From: Dysgonamonadaceae bacterium
GTDB taxonomy: Bacteria; Bacteroidota; Bacteroidia; Bacteroidales; Azobacteroidaceae
Reading direction: 5' to 3'
NCBI GenBank assembly: GCA_031256015.1
Contig: JAIRRK010000153.1
Location: forward strand, 1-13,583
Length of the DNA stretch: 13,583 bases
The notes below the pieces were generated by a model. The model made no database searches. It saw only the letters and a program-made list of their open reading frames with translations, and had not been told where the DNA came from. Shown piece after piece: positions 1 to 7,553 of the stretch. The number at the start of each line of letters is the position of its first letter. Position 1 is the first letter of the stretch. Position numbers and translations under genes: made by a program.

Positions 1-476
1 GCAAAATCGAAAGCAAATCCCGGTCCTTTTCCCGTAATGATGTGACCGTCTTTAACCACTTTATCTCCGGATACTTTGGCTCCGGTCAGGTGTGATTCGA
101 ATCCGGGATAGGCTGTCGCCTTTCTATCCCGAAGGATATCCAATCCTCCGAAAACAAGAGGGGCGGCGCAGATTGCGGCTATGTTTTTCCCTTTGGACGA
201 GTATGCTTTTATCAGGTTCTTTAATCCTTCGTGTGCGTTCAAGTTGGATGCTCCCGGCATTCCTCCGGGCAAAACCAGTCCGGCTCCGTTTGAAAAATCG
301 GTATTGTTAAACAACCGGTCGGCGATAACCGGAATATTGTGCGCTCCGGTTACGGTTTTTTCGTTGGAGATCGACACGGTCATTACATTTAATTCACCTC
401 TCCGCAAAATGTCAATAATGCTTATAGCCTCGATTTCCTCGAAACCGTCGGCCAAGAAAACGAATACTTCTTTCAT
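1..476 (-). CDS. DJ-1/PfpI family protein, 3' end outside the window
   Basis: The product belongs to the DJ-1/ThiJ/PfpI superfamily of small cytoplasmic proteins. Members have been linked to protection against reactive carbonyls or oxidation, but the substrate here cannot be told. The 158 visible residues start MKEVFVFLADGFEEIEA. Glu16 aligns with the conserved acidic residue (Glu18 of human DJ-1). Cys103, in AAICAAP, is the nucleophile-elbow cysteine, and an LPGGMPG loop lies at about 69-75. The visible part ends at GKGPGFAFDFA, which in relatives lies about 25-40 residues from the C terminus, so only the tail is missing. It starts 27 bp after the TonB-like gene on the same strand and is probably the last gene of the exbB-exbD-tonB transcript. 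Family assignment is firm. Specific activity (deglycase, chaperone or ThiJ-like) is not determined. Confidence 0.9.
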   Translation of the reverse strand, partial: MKEVFVFLADGFEEIEAISIIDILRRGELNVMTVSISNEKTVTGAHNIPVIADRLFNNTDFSNGAGLVLPGGMPGASNLNAHEGLKNLIKAYSSKGKNIAAICAAPLVFGGLDILRDRKATAYPGFESHLTGAKVSGDKVVKDGHIITGKGPGFAFDF

Positions 477-503
477 GAGCTATATTAAAATAAAACAATA
501 AAC

Positions 504-1319
504 TTATTTAAGCGAGTAACGATAAGTGATGGAACCGATTTGATTTTGGATTCCGCTGATTGCATTGAACTTTGTTTTTCCGGCCGCTTCCAGAGCCGAC
601 CTGCGCATGGCTTGATTTTCAATGTTTGTTCCTCTCAGTCGTATTTCCGCATTGATTACGTTTCCTTTCGAGTCGACTGTGATTTCAACCACGATTGTTC
701 CTTCCTCCTGAGCCGCGTATGCCGGTCGTTGCAAACCTCCGGCACCCAAGGAGCGTCCGTTCAAATCAAAATCGCCGGTTCCGCCGATTCCGCTGTAATT
801 TCCTGTAGGTGCATTTCCTTGAGAACTGCCTTGATTTCCTGCGCCGTCACTTGCGGAACCTTGGTTACTGTGTGGGGTTTCTCCGGCTCCGAAAGCTCCG
901 GATATCTGTCGGTTGATTGCTTCCCGTTGACGTCGTTCTTCGGCTTCTTTTTGTTTCCGTTTTTCATCGGCCAGGCGCAATCTTTCGGCTTCGGCTTTCT
1001 CTCTTTCCGCTTTTTCTTTGTCGGCTGAATCAACGCTTGCTGTTTGTTCGTAATCTTGAGTAATAACAGGCTGATTGTTTTGCTGACCGGGTGTTTCCGC
1101 TGTCGGATCGATTCTTTCCGTCGGCTTTTTATATTCATTTTCCGGTTTGGGTTCAAAGGTTCCGGAGGCCCAATCCACGGTTCCGAAATTAACCCAAACG
1201 CCGCCTTCTTCCGCTTTTATTTTTGTATGTAGAAACGAGAAATAGAGGATGAGGGCAATGGCTAAAAGAAAAATTGCCGAGCCTATAAGACCATATATTT
1301 CTTCCTTCGTTACTTTCAT
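504..1319 (-). CDS. TolA-like energy transducer, TonB family
   Basis: This 271-residue protein is the envelope-spanning arm of an ExbB/ExbD proton motor and would carry proton-motive energy towards the outer membrane. It has a short cytoplasmic N terminus and one membrane helix (about 10-30). A periplasmic linker (about 31-98) is followed by a very charged Lys/Glu/Arg/Ala helix (about 99-137) likely to form a coiled coil. A Gly/Ser/Asn-rich stretch (about 139-196) leads to a TonB C-terminal domain (about 197-271) with GTIVVEITVDSKGNV and a final ITYRYSL strand. The charged helix and lack of a long Pro-Lys/Pro-Glu rod make it more TolA-like than classical TonB. Its ATG shares one base with the exbD stop (TAATG), indicating translational coupling. 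The cargo could be TonB-dependent receptors or a Tol-like envelope function; the sequence does not decide. Confidence 0.85.
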   Translation of the reverse strand: MKVTKEEIYGLIGSAIFLLAIALILYFSFLHTKIKAEEGGVWVNFGTVDWASGTFEPKPENEYKKPTERIDPTAETPGQQNNQPVITQDYEQTASVDSADKEKAEREKAEAERLRLADEKRKQKEAEERRQREAINRQISGAFGAGETPHSNQGSASDGAGNQGSSQGNAPTGNYSGIGGTGDFDLNGRSLGAGGLQRPAYAAQEEGTIVVEITVDSKGNVINAEIRLRGTNIENQAMRRSALEAAGKTKFNAISGIQNQIGSITYRYSLK

Positions 1320-1726
1320 TATTTGGGACGAGTTACCAAAATCATTTTGAAATTATTTTGATTGGCTAAATCCAGTATTTTCACAACTTCCGAATAAGGA
1401 ATCGTTTCATCGGCATACAATGCCACAAACATTTCCGGATCTTGGTTGTATGTTTCTTGTAAAAAGGGAGCTATTTCTTCAAAGTTCACCCGTTTTTCTT
1501 TTTGATTACCGAATGCAACGAAATAATTCAGGTTGGCGTCTATTGTGACTCTTGTCAATGGTTTCGCCGAAGTTTGTTGTGCGCTTTGAGGCAGCATCAC
1601 TTCAATGGCATTCGGAACAACAAACGTAGAGGTTATCATGAAAAAGATAAGTAACAGAAATATCATATCCGTCATGGAGGCCATGCTGAATTCGGCATTT
1701 ATTTTTCTTCGTCTTTTTAATGCCAT
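1319..1726 (-). CDS. exbD: ExbD/TolR-family biopolymer transport protein
   Basis: This 135-residue subunit of the inner-membrane proton channel couples proton flow to movement of the TonB/TolA-like partner. It has a basic cytoplasmic N terminus (ALKRRRKIN), one membrane helix (about 18-36), and a periplasmic domain to residue 135. Asp20, in SMTDMIFLLL, matches the single membrane aspartate that carries protons in ExbD and TolR. The length is typical for the family (about 130-145). It starts 3 bp after exbB and overlaps the TonB-like start by one base, so the three are almost certainly one transcript and one complex. ExbD and TolR cannot be separated by sequence alone. Confidence 0.93.
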   Translation of the reverse strand: MALKRRRKINAEFSMASMTDMIFLLLIFFMITSTFVVPNAIEVMLPQSAQQTSAKPLTRVTIDANLNYFVAFGNQKEKRVNFEEIAPFLQETYNQDPEMFVALYADETIPYSEVVKILDLANQNNFKMILVTRPK

Positions 1727-1729
1727 GAT

Positions 1730-2443
1730 TTATCCTTTTGTCGGTTCGTTTAATAAATCCATGAAATCCATTGTTTTTGTTTCCATTTTGGTGATTACAT
1801 TATCGACGCGAGCAACCAAAAAGTTATAAGCAAACAAAGCAATGATACCGACAATCAATCCGGCTACCGTCGTAACCAAGGCTTCGTAAATACCGGACGA
1901 CAGCAACGTAATATCCACATTATTTCCGGCGTTAGCCATGTCGAAGAATGCACGAACCATACCGGTTACCGTTCCTAAAAAGCCAAGCATGGGAGCTCCG
2001 GCGGCAGCGGTAGCAATCCATGCAAATCCTTTTTCCAATTTTGCGACTTCGATATTTCCTACGTTTTCGATTGCAACCAAAATATCGTTCATTGGTCGCC
2101 CCAAACGTTGAATACCTTTCATAATCATACGGGAATAAGGAGTTTCGGTTGTTTGACAAAGTTTTTCCGCTGATTTAATATTCCCTTCGTGAATATAATC
2201 GTTTATACGGGCCATGAAAGTATCGTCTTCTTTGGCTGCTTTATTAATAACCAAAACTCTTTCAATGAAGACCGCCATTGCTATGAATAACAAAAGAACA
2301 ATCGGAATCATTATCCAGCCTCCTTTTGTGGCGAGTTCCAGTATATTCATTTCAACTTCGGCAGGTTGAGTACTTAAAACATCAGCGGTTTCCATCACCC
2401 GGGTTATATCTTCTTGGATAAAAAGTAAAGGATTCATCGGCAT
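1730..2443 (-). CDS. exbB: ExbB/TolQ/MotA-family proton channel protein
   Basis: This is the main channel subunit of the ExbBD-type motor, 237 residues from the chosen start. Three membrane helices are visible at about 43-62, 141-166 and 186-208. The family signature APMLGFLGTVTGMVRAFF is at about 150-167, and a long cytoplasmic region lies between helices 1 and 2. The reading frame stays open upstream to an ATG at 2557, but that would add 38 Asn/Tyr/Lys-rich residues unlike the family. It would also start upstream of the predicted promoter core at 2529-2536. The ATG at 2443 (MPMNPLLF) is therefore preferred; 2437 is an in-frame alternative. First gene of the exbB-exbD-tonB-DJ-1 cluster. Confidence 0.92.
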   Translation of the reverse strand: MPMNPLLFIQEDITRVMETADVLSTQPAEVEMNILELATKGGWIMIPIVLLLFIAMAVFIERVLVINKAAKEDDTFMARINDYIHEGNIKSAEKLCQTTETPYSRMIMKGIQRLGRPMNDILVAIENVGNIEVAKLEKGFAWIATAAAGAPMLGFLGTVTGMVRAFFDMANAGNNVDITLLSSGIYEALVTTVAGLIVGIIALFAYNFLVARVDNVITKMETKTMDFMDLLNEPTKG

Positions 2444-2499
2444 TGTTATTTGTAATTTATAATTTATGTTTTTTAATTCAATATCATTGAATAAATAAT

Positions 2500-2507
2500 T
2501 ATTTTTG
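2500..2507 (+). promoter_or_regulatory. Possible -7 element for the CBS-nadK operon
   Basis: TATTTTTG fits TAnnTTTG on the plus strand, and a start near 2514 would give a leader of about 50 nt before the ATG at 2563. No good TTTG lies 17-23 bp upstream (the best position reads TTCA), so this is a weak call. It faces the stronger exbB promoter, and the two predicted start sites are less than 10 bp apart. Confidence 0.4.
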
Positions 2508-2528
2508 CATCGGTATAAATATTCATCG

Positions 2529-2558
2529 CAAAAGTAATTTATTTTACTTATATACAAA
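2529..2558 (-). promoter_or_regulatory. Predicted Bacteroidota promoter for the exbB operon
   Basis: Read on the minus strand, a perfect -7 element TACTTTTG (2536-2529) follows a perfect TTTG -33 element (2558-2555) with an 18-bp spacer. This matches the TTTG/TAnnTTTG pattern used by the Bacteroidota primary sigma factor. Transcription would start near 2522 and leave a leader of roughly 80 nt before the exbB ATG at 2443. The -33 box lies only 4 bp from the start codon of the divergent CBS gene. Confidence 0.7.
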
Positions 2559-2562
2559 GAAA

Positions 2563-3225
2563 ATGTTTAGTAAAGAATTCTTAACAAACGACATTCCCGT
2601 ATTGAGTTTGAATGATACCGGATCTTTTGCCCTTTCTCAAATGGGAGAATATAAACTGAAGCACTTGCCGGTTGTGGAAAGAGAAAATTATGCATTTCTT
2701 GTTTCCGAGAAAGATATTTTTGCGATGGATAATCCGGATGATAAACTGCACGAAGCTACTTTTTTTACTCCTTGTGCAGGCGAACAAACGTCCATCTTGG
2801 ATATTATTCGGATAGTAAACGAATACAAACTCACTTTGCTCCCGGTGATTGATTCGGAAGGAAAATACAAAGGCGCAATTTTATTGGACGATTTGATTGA
2901 AAAAATCGGCGATTTGTGCAATGTTCGGATAGAAGGTTCCATCATTGCTTTGGAATTAAATTCTTTGGATTACATTCTTTCTCAAATCATTCATTTGGTC
3001 GAGCAAAATAATGCACGGGTTCTGAATGTATTTTCCTACATGGAAGAACAAACTTCAAAACAAATTCTGATATTAAAAATTGACTTGGAAGATGCTTCGA
3101 ATGTAATAAGAAGTTTGGAGAGATTTAATTATCCGGTTAAATATTATGCTCAAAAACAAATGATTAGTAATGAAGTTTTACGTAATCGTTTCGACGAATT
3201 AATGCATTATCTGGAAACATTATGA
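2563..3225 (+). CDS. CBS-domain protein, likely nucleotide sensor
   Basis: This 220-residue soluble protein has two N-terminal CBS domains. The first covers about residues 8-60 (KHLPVVE then VSEKDIFAM) and the second about 65-120 (LTLLPVID then GAILLDDLIEKI). CBS pairs usually form a Bateman module that binds adenine nucleotides or S-adenosylmethionine. The remaining C-terminal part (about 125-220) has an ACT-like alternation of strands and helices (ARVLNVFSY, QILILKIDLE) and may be another ligand-binding or dimer domain. No catalytic domain is attached. Its stop codon overlaps the nadK start (ATGA), so the two are translationally coupled. An inferred role is sensing adenylate state and modulating NAD kinase or the pathway. 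CBS family is firm; the role is inference. Confidence 0.85.
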   Translation: MFSKEFLTNDIPVLSLNDTGSFALSQMGEYKLKHLPVVERENYAFLVSEKDIFAMDNPDDKLHEATFFTPCAGEQTSILDIIRIVNEYKLTLLPVIDSEGKYKGAILLDDLIEKIGDLCNVRIEGSIIALELNSLDYILSQIIHLVEQNNARVLNVFSYMEEQTSKQILILKIDLEDASNVIRSLERFNYPVKYYAQKQMISNEVLRNRFDELMHYLETL

Positions 3226-4106
3226 GAATAGGTATCTTTGGGAGCGATTATCAGGCCGGAAAGCAAACTTCCATCATTCGATTATTCGATCGTTTGCTGA
3301 GTTTTGAAGCCGAAATTTGGGTTGAAAAGCATTTCTACAATTATTTGTCCAAAACATTCGCGTTCACTCCTCTGATAGCCGGGTTGATTAACCAAAATCA
3401 ATTCCCGTTGGATATGGTTTTCAGTTTGGGAGGCGACGGGACATTCCTTCGTACAGCCGGATGGGTGGATCGGCAAGGAATCCCGATTTTAGGAATTAAT
3501 ACCGGTCGTTTGGGTTTTTTGGCCGATACGGGTACGGATGAAATAGACGATACACTAAATGACTTGTTTCAAGGTAAATATCAAATAGAAAATAGAACTT
3601 TGCTTCAATTGCAAACCACTGTTTTGAATCAAGGAGAAGATAATTATGCTTTGAATGAAATAGCTATCCTGAAACGCGAGACATCGGCCATGATTACCAT
3701 TCAAACGTATCTGAACAATCTTTTTCTGACAGAATATTTGGCCGACGGCTTATTGTTGTCTACTCCAACCGGCTCGACCGCCTATAATTTAAGCGTAAAC
3801 GGACCGATTATTGTACCGCAATCGAATAATTTTGTTTTGACTCCGGTTGCTCCTCATTCGTTAAATGTACGACCATTGGTTATTCCCGAAGATTACAAAA
3901 TTCGCTTTCGGGTAGAATCTCGAAATAAAAATTATTTAGTAGCTTTGGATGGCCGTTCAAAAATATTTCCATCGGGAAGTGAATTTGAAGCAGTCAAAGC
4001 CGACTATACGGTGAAAGTGGTCAAGCGATTGAACCGAAATTTTTATGAAACTTTACGGAAAAAACTTCTGTGGGGAACGGATGTAAGAAAGAATATGAAT
4101 AAATAG
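3222..4106 (+). CDS. nadK: NAD kinase
   Basis: This cytoplasmic enzyme phosphorylates NAD at the 2'-hydroxyl of the adenosine ribose using ATP, and is the only known bacterial route to NADP. The 294-residue protein shows the diagnostic motifs. They are GGDGT at 70-74 with catalytic Asp72, INTGRLGFLA at about 92-101, the Asn145-Glu146 pair in ALNEIAIL, Asp175-Gly176, and the NAD-binding loop TPTGSTAYNLS at 181-191. Length is normal. The ATG overlaps the stop of the CBS gene by 4 bp, and the SDR gene starts 15 bp downstream, suggesting one transcript. The start codon is fixed by the overlap and by the first strand MRIGIFG. Confidence 0.97.
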   Translation: MRIGIFGSDYQAGKQTSIIRLFDRLLSFEAEIWVEKHFYNYLSKTFAFTPLIAGLINQNQFPLDMVFSLGGDGTFLRTAGWVDRQGIPILGINTGRLGFLADTGTDEIDDTLNDLFQGKYQIENRTLLQLQTTVLNQGEDNYALNEIAILKRETSAMITIQTYLNNLFLTEYLADGLLLSTPTGSTAYNLSVNGPIIVPQSNNFVLTPVAPHSLNVRPLVIPEDYKIRFRVESRNKNYLVALDGRSKIFPSGSEFEAVKADYTVKVVKRLNRNFYETLRKKLLWGTDVRKNMNK

Positions 4107-4121
4107 ACAAATAAATAGAAT

Positions 4122-4880
4122 ATGACAAAAATAGTTTTGATAACCGGATCAACAAGTGGAATAGGAGAAGCTTGTGCCCGTAAATTCGCATCGGAAGGAT
4201 ATAATTTGATACTTAACGGAAGAAAAAATCCGCTGTTGAATTCATTGGCTAAGGATTTAATTAAAACATACAAAATTAACGTTCTGCCTTTGGCTTTTGA
4301 TGTACGTGACCAACATAAAGTATCTGAAATTCTTTCTTCTTTGCCCGAAGAATGGAGAGATATCGAAATATTAATCAATAATGCGGGTTTGGTTATTGGT
4401 GTAGACAAAGAATTTAATGTTAATTTAGAAGAATCGGATATTGTAATCGACACCAACATTAAAGGATTATTGACGATGACACGTTGCATTGTTCCGGGAA
4501 TGTTGAAACGAGGAAAGGGTCATATTATCAATATCGGATCTGTTGCCGGAGAAGCTGCATATCCGGGAGGAAGCGTTTACTGCGCAACCAAGGCCGCCGT
4601 GCAATTGTTGTCGGATGGATTACGGATTGATTTGGTCGATACTCCGTTACGGGTGACAAATGTAAAACCGGGAATGGCCGAAACGCACTTCAGTATCACT
4701 CGTTTTAGAGGCGATAAAGCGAAAGCCGACGAGGTTTATAAAGGTCTCCAACCGTTAACGGCGAAAGATATTTCCGAGTCTGTTTATTTTGCTGCATCAG
4801 CTCCTCCGCATGTGCAAATAGCCGATATATTGATTTTGCCAACCAATCAAGCGACCGGTTCTATTGTTCACAGAGAATAG
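4122..4880 (+). CDS. Short-chain dehydrogenase/reductase, probably NADP(H)-dependent
   Basis: A classical SDR oxidoreductase of 252 residues with a Rossmann fold. The cofactor loop TGSTSGIG is at 8-15, NNAG at 86-89, and the catalytic set is Ser140, Tyr153 and Lys157 (YCATK). An Arg after the second strand (NGRK, Arg34) is the usual sign of NADP(H) preference. The overall pattern, including the KPGMAETHF segment at about 197-205, resembles the YdfG/serine 3-dehydrogenase branch that oxidises 3-hydroxy acids, but the substrate is not proven. It follows nadK by 15 bp, so NADP supply and an NADP-user may be co-expressed. Its last 20 bp overlap the 3' end of nrdG on the other strand. Confidence 0.93.
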   Translation: MTKIVLITGSTSGIGEACARKFASEGYNLILNGRKNPLLNSLAKDLIKTYKINVLPLAFDVRDQHKVSEILSSLPEEWRDIEILINNAGLVIGVDKEFNVNLEESDIVIDTNIKGLLTMTRCIVPGMLKRGKGHIINIGSVAGEAAYPGGSVYCATKAAVQLLSDGLRIDLVDTPLRVTNVKPGMAETHFSITRFRGDKAKADEVYKGLQPLTAKDISESVYFAASAPPHVQIADILILPTNQATGSIVHRE

Positions 4881-5364
4881 CCTGATTTTCGGAAATGCTT
4901 TCCTTTTTGAAGCGAAATGTTTCATCAATCATTTTCCCGTTCGCTATCCGATAAAATCGTTGATTGGTTTCGGACGAAGTCAATCCGCCCAGCTCTTCGA
5001 TATACGGTCCGAGTTTCAAATAATCAAAATTACGGAGGAAACATTCTTTCGGAAAATGCTGTTTGCCGGAATACCAAGCGGTTTTTAATTTATTTTGTGT
5101 TCTTTGGCGAATGAAATCCGCCAAATGATTTATCTCTTGCGGAGAGGCGTCTCCTCCCATGAAACAAATACAAGTAACGGCTTGTCCATACTTTTCCAAC
5201 AATCCGGACAAGGTTTTTTCGTTCAACACTTCGCCTTTATCTTCCATCAGGTGAGGACTGTGACATCCTTTGCAGCAATTCGGACAATTCGACAGGTTGA
5301 GAGCCAATGTGGTTTCGCCCGGAATTTCCTGAAAAACAATATCATAATTGGCTAACCGTAGCAT
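4861..5364 (-). CDS. nrdG: Anaerobic ribonucleotide reductase activating protein
   Basis: NrdG is a radical SAM enzyme that uses a 4Fe-4S cluster and S-adenosylmethionine to install the glycyl radical on NrdD. The 167-residue protein has the cluster motif CX3CX2C at Cys27, Cys31 and Cys34, followed by His35. An extra cysteine, Cys30, sits inside the motif (CPNCCKGC). MGGDA at about 69-73 fits the glycine-rich SAM-binding segment of the family. The length is typical for NrdG (about 150-180). The start overlaps the end of nrdD by 23 bp, so translation is probably coupled. The 3' end overlaps the convergent SDR gene by 20 bp, leaving no room for a terminator between them. Confidence 0.94.
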   Translation of the reverse strand: MLRLANYDIVFQEIPGETTLALNLSNCPNCCKGCHSPHLMEDKGEVLNEKTLSGLLEKYGQAVTCICFMGGDASPQEINHLADFIRQRTQNKLKTAWYSGKQHFPKECFLRNFDYLKLGPYIEELGGLTSSETNQRFYRIANGKMIDETFRFKKESISENQAILCEQ

Positions 5365-7432
5365 AATGACGTCGAGCGGCCTCCTTTTGCCTGCTTTGAG
5401 AGAAATTACTGATGCGTTTCATATAACCGATTATGCGAGTCAAATAATCCAGATTTTCACTTTCACACGCCGGACATTTTTTCAGATGTCGTTTGTCTAT
5501 GTATCCGCAATCATTACACACGGTATTCGGGATGTTGAATGTAAAGTAATTACATCCTTCCTGAGCCGCTATGCACAACAATTGACGATATTGCTTTTTG
5601 TTTAAGTGTTCTTCCAAATTGAGATGCAACGCCGAACCTCCTGTCAGATGTTCGATGTAGTTTCTTCCGTGTAAACGGAACTTATCGATAATATTCAGCG
5701 ATTCATCTTCCACGATGTAGAAATAGCTGTTATAACAATCCCGATTTGTTTTGTATCCGGCTCGTTTGTCCCATTTAGCATGTTTGACGCCTACGTTTTC
5801 CGCCGGAATCATTTCGCAATTGAACATTACCTCTTTCGAACGATATCTTTTGTTGTAAGTTTCGATAAGACCTAATATTTCCCGCACAAAATCAAGGTAA
5901 CGAGGATTATCATTAATTTCAATTCCCAGAGCTTCTGCCGCTTCCACCAAACCGTTTACTCCTATTGTAAGATATTGACGACTCATGTTGATGTAACCTG
6001 AATCGAAAAGAGGCAACATTCCCTTTTCCTGCATATATTTCAGGTTTTCATTGTAAGCCAATTGTACTTTGTGTACAAGATCAACGATTTCTTCCATGAA
6101 AAACTGATAAGGAGTTGATTTACGCAAAGCATGCTGAACACAGCGATTCAGATTGATAGTCAAAACACTTTTCGAACCGGTGGAAACGCCTCCCGCTCCC
6201 AGTGTGTAGCTGAAACCATTGTCTGTAATTTCGTTCCGAAGTCGACAACAACTGCTTAAAGAATCGGCATTGTCGCTTATGTAAGTGAAAAAAGAATGTC
6301 CTTCGGCATACATTTCAGCTGTGAAATCGCCATACTCTTTATCCTTTGCATCACCGTTTTCGGTCAATAAAGCCATTGTTTCTACCGGAAATGTCAAAAC
6401 AGTCCGTGTACGTTCTTTATTGAACCATTTCATAAAGCGTTTTTGCAGCCAATTGAGTGAGTTCCAGTCGGGTTTACTTCCGTCGGGGAAAACAAATTCA
6501 CTGAATAAACTCTCGAAATAATATTTATCGTAATATGAAATGTTCCAGAAAACGGCCTGAAAATTTCGCGCTCCCGTAGGTTGATTGATGGAATAAACAA
6601 TTTGCTCGAAATAATCGGTCAGCACTTTATCGAGTGTTCGCTTCCTTTTTGATAAATCAACCACTTTGTCTATATTCAAATAATAATCCTGCCCGTATTC
6701 CAATCCGATGAAATAGTTCATGTACATTAGAAATTCGGGTGTGGCGCAAGCACCGCTCAACATGCTTGACACGATGAAAATCATGTTCACAAATCCTCCG
6801 CAAAATGATTTCAGATTTGTAGGTGCTTTGGAATTTCCTCCGATTGAAATTGTTCCTCCGATTAGCCAAGGATACATGGTAATGCTGGCGCAATAATTTG
6901 CCAGACTGGTTTCGTCATTTTTGTATATGAAATGATTATTCAGTAAATCGAGGTATTTGTCGGCAATTTCTTTGCCGTATGTTTCTTTAAGGCGATCCGT
7001 AAGCATCCGACGATTCAAACGGATAAAATTGGATTTAGGCAGTTCGCCGATAAGCGTAGCCATGTTTTTATTTTCTACGTTGGCATTCGAATCGTATTTG
7101 CTTCCCGAAGCGGCGTTTTTCGCATCACAATAATCCATCAGGAATTTCAGTTTGTCCCGCACTTCCCGGTCTTCCTCGTGTTTCTGACGGTAAAGCATAT
7201 AGGATTTGGCAACCGTATAATATCGCTCCGCCATCAATGCGATTTCGACTTGATTCTGAATATCTTCTACGGTAGTTCCCTCTTTGATACTTACGCGACA
7301 TAAGATATTGGTAATCACTTCTTCCGTAGCGAAACTTCCTACAGACAAAAAAGCCTTTGCAATTGCATTTTTAATTTTTTCGATGGAAAAATTTTCCTTT
7401 TTCCCGTCTCTTTTAATAATGAATAATTCCAT
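5342..7432 (-). CDS. nrdD: Anaerobic (class III) ribonucleoside-triphosphate reductase
   Basis: NrdD reduces ribonucleoside triphosphates to deoxyribonucleotides without oxygen using a glycyl radical. The 696-residue protein begins with an ATP-cone allosteric domain (about 1-90, starting MELFIIKRDGKKENF). The long catalytic barrel includes SLANYCASITMYPW near 177-190, where a catalytic cysteine is expected. A Cys4 zinc site follows (Cys639, Cys642, Cys653, Cys656). The glycyl radical loop RIIGYMKR carries Gly669, leaving 27 residues after it, which is normal. The match to Bacteroidota NrdD is good over the whole length with no frameshift. It lies just upstream of nrdG. The predicted promoter is at 7491-7498. 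Confidence 0.96.
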   Translation of the reverse strand: MELFIIKRDGKKENFSIEKIKNAIAKAFLSVGSFATEEVITNILCRVSIKEGTTVEDIQNQVEIALMAERYYTVAKSYMLYRQKHEEDREVRDKLKFLMDYCDAKNAASGSKYDSNANVENKNMATLIGELPKSNFIRLNRRMLTDRLKETYGKEIADKYLDLLNNHFIYKNDETSLANYCASITMYPWLIGGTISIGGNSKAPTNLKSFCGGFVNMIFIVSSMLSGACATPEFLMYMNYFIGLEYGQDYYLNIDKVVDLSKRKRTLDKVLTDYFEQIVYSINQPTGARNFQAVFWNISYYDKYYFESLFSEFVFPDGSKPDWNSLNWLQKRFMKWFNKERTRTVLTFPVETMALLTENGDAKDKEYGDFTAEMYAEGHSFFTYISDNADSLSSCCRLRNEITDNGFSYTLGAGGVSTGSKSVLTINLNRCVQHALRKSTPYQFFMEEIVDLVHKVQLAYNENLKYMQEKGMLPLFDSGYINMSRQYLTIGVNGLVEAAEALGIEINDNPRYLDFVREILGLIETYNKRYRSKEVMFNCEMIPAENVGVKHAKWDKRAGYKTNRDCYNSYFYIVEDESLNIIDKFRLHGRNYIEHLTGGSALHLNLEEHLNKKQYRQLLCIAAQEGCNYFTFNIPNTVCNDCGYIDKRHLKKCPACESENLDYLTRIIGYMKRISNFSQSRQKEAARRHYATVSQL

Positions 7433-7490
7433 GTCGATATCGATTTATTTTTACTAATTTTCCTCACGATGAAATATATACGGTCGGAGA

Positions 7491-7498
7491 CAAAGGTA
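7491..7498 (-). promoter_or_regulatory. Predicted -7 element for nrdDG
   Basis: On the minus strand TACCTTTG fits TAnnTTTG, about 60 bp upstream of the nrdD ATG, giving a leader near 50 nt. I see no clear TTTG at -33 (the position reads within CCAACTTTTC), as expected if an activator assists the polymerase. Confidence 0.5.
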
Positions 7499-7553
7499 AA
7501 TAATATAATTGAAAAGTTGGCTGTTCGGAAAAGAAAAAATAGACAAATAGTTT

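Noticed and set aside
540..1028. 162-codon plus-strand open frame opposite the TonB-like gene
   Set aside because: It is antisense to a well-supported gene in a low-complexity charged and Gly/Ser-rich region that naturally leaves the other frames open; the peptide resembles nothing I know.
761..1156. 131-codon minus-strand open frame inside the TonB-like gene
   Set aside because: It is a shifted frame of the Lys/Glu-rich coding region with no recognisable domain, and the main frame shows an intact TonB-family protein.
2444..2557. 38-residue N-terminal extension of ExbB from the ATG at 2557
   Set aside because: It is Asn/Tyr/Lys-rich, unlike the family, and its start lies upstream of the predicted promoter core. 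It is probably untranslated leader and promoter DNA.
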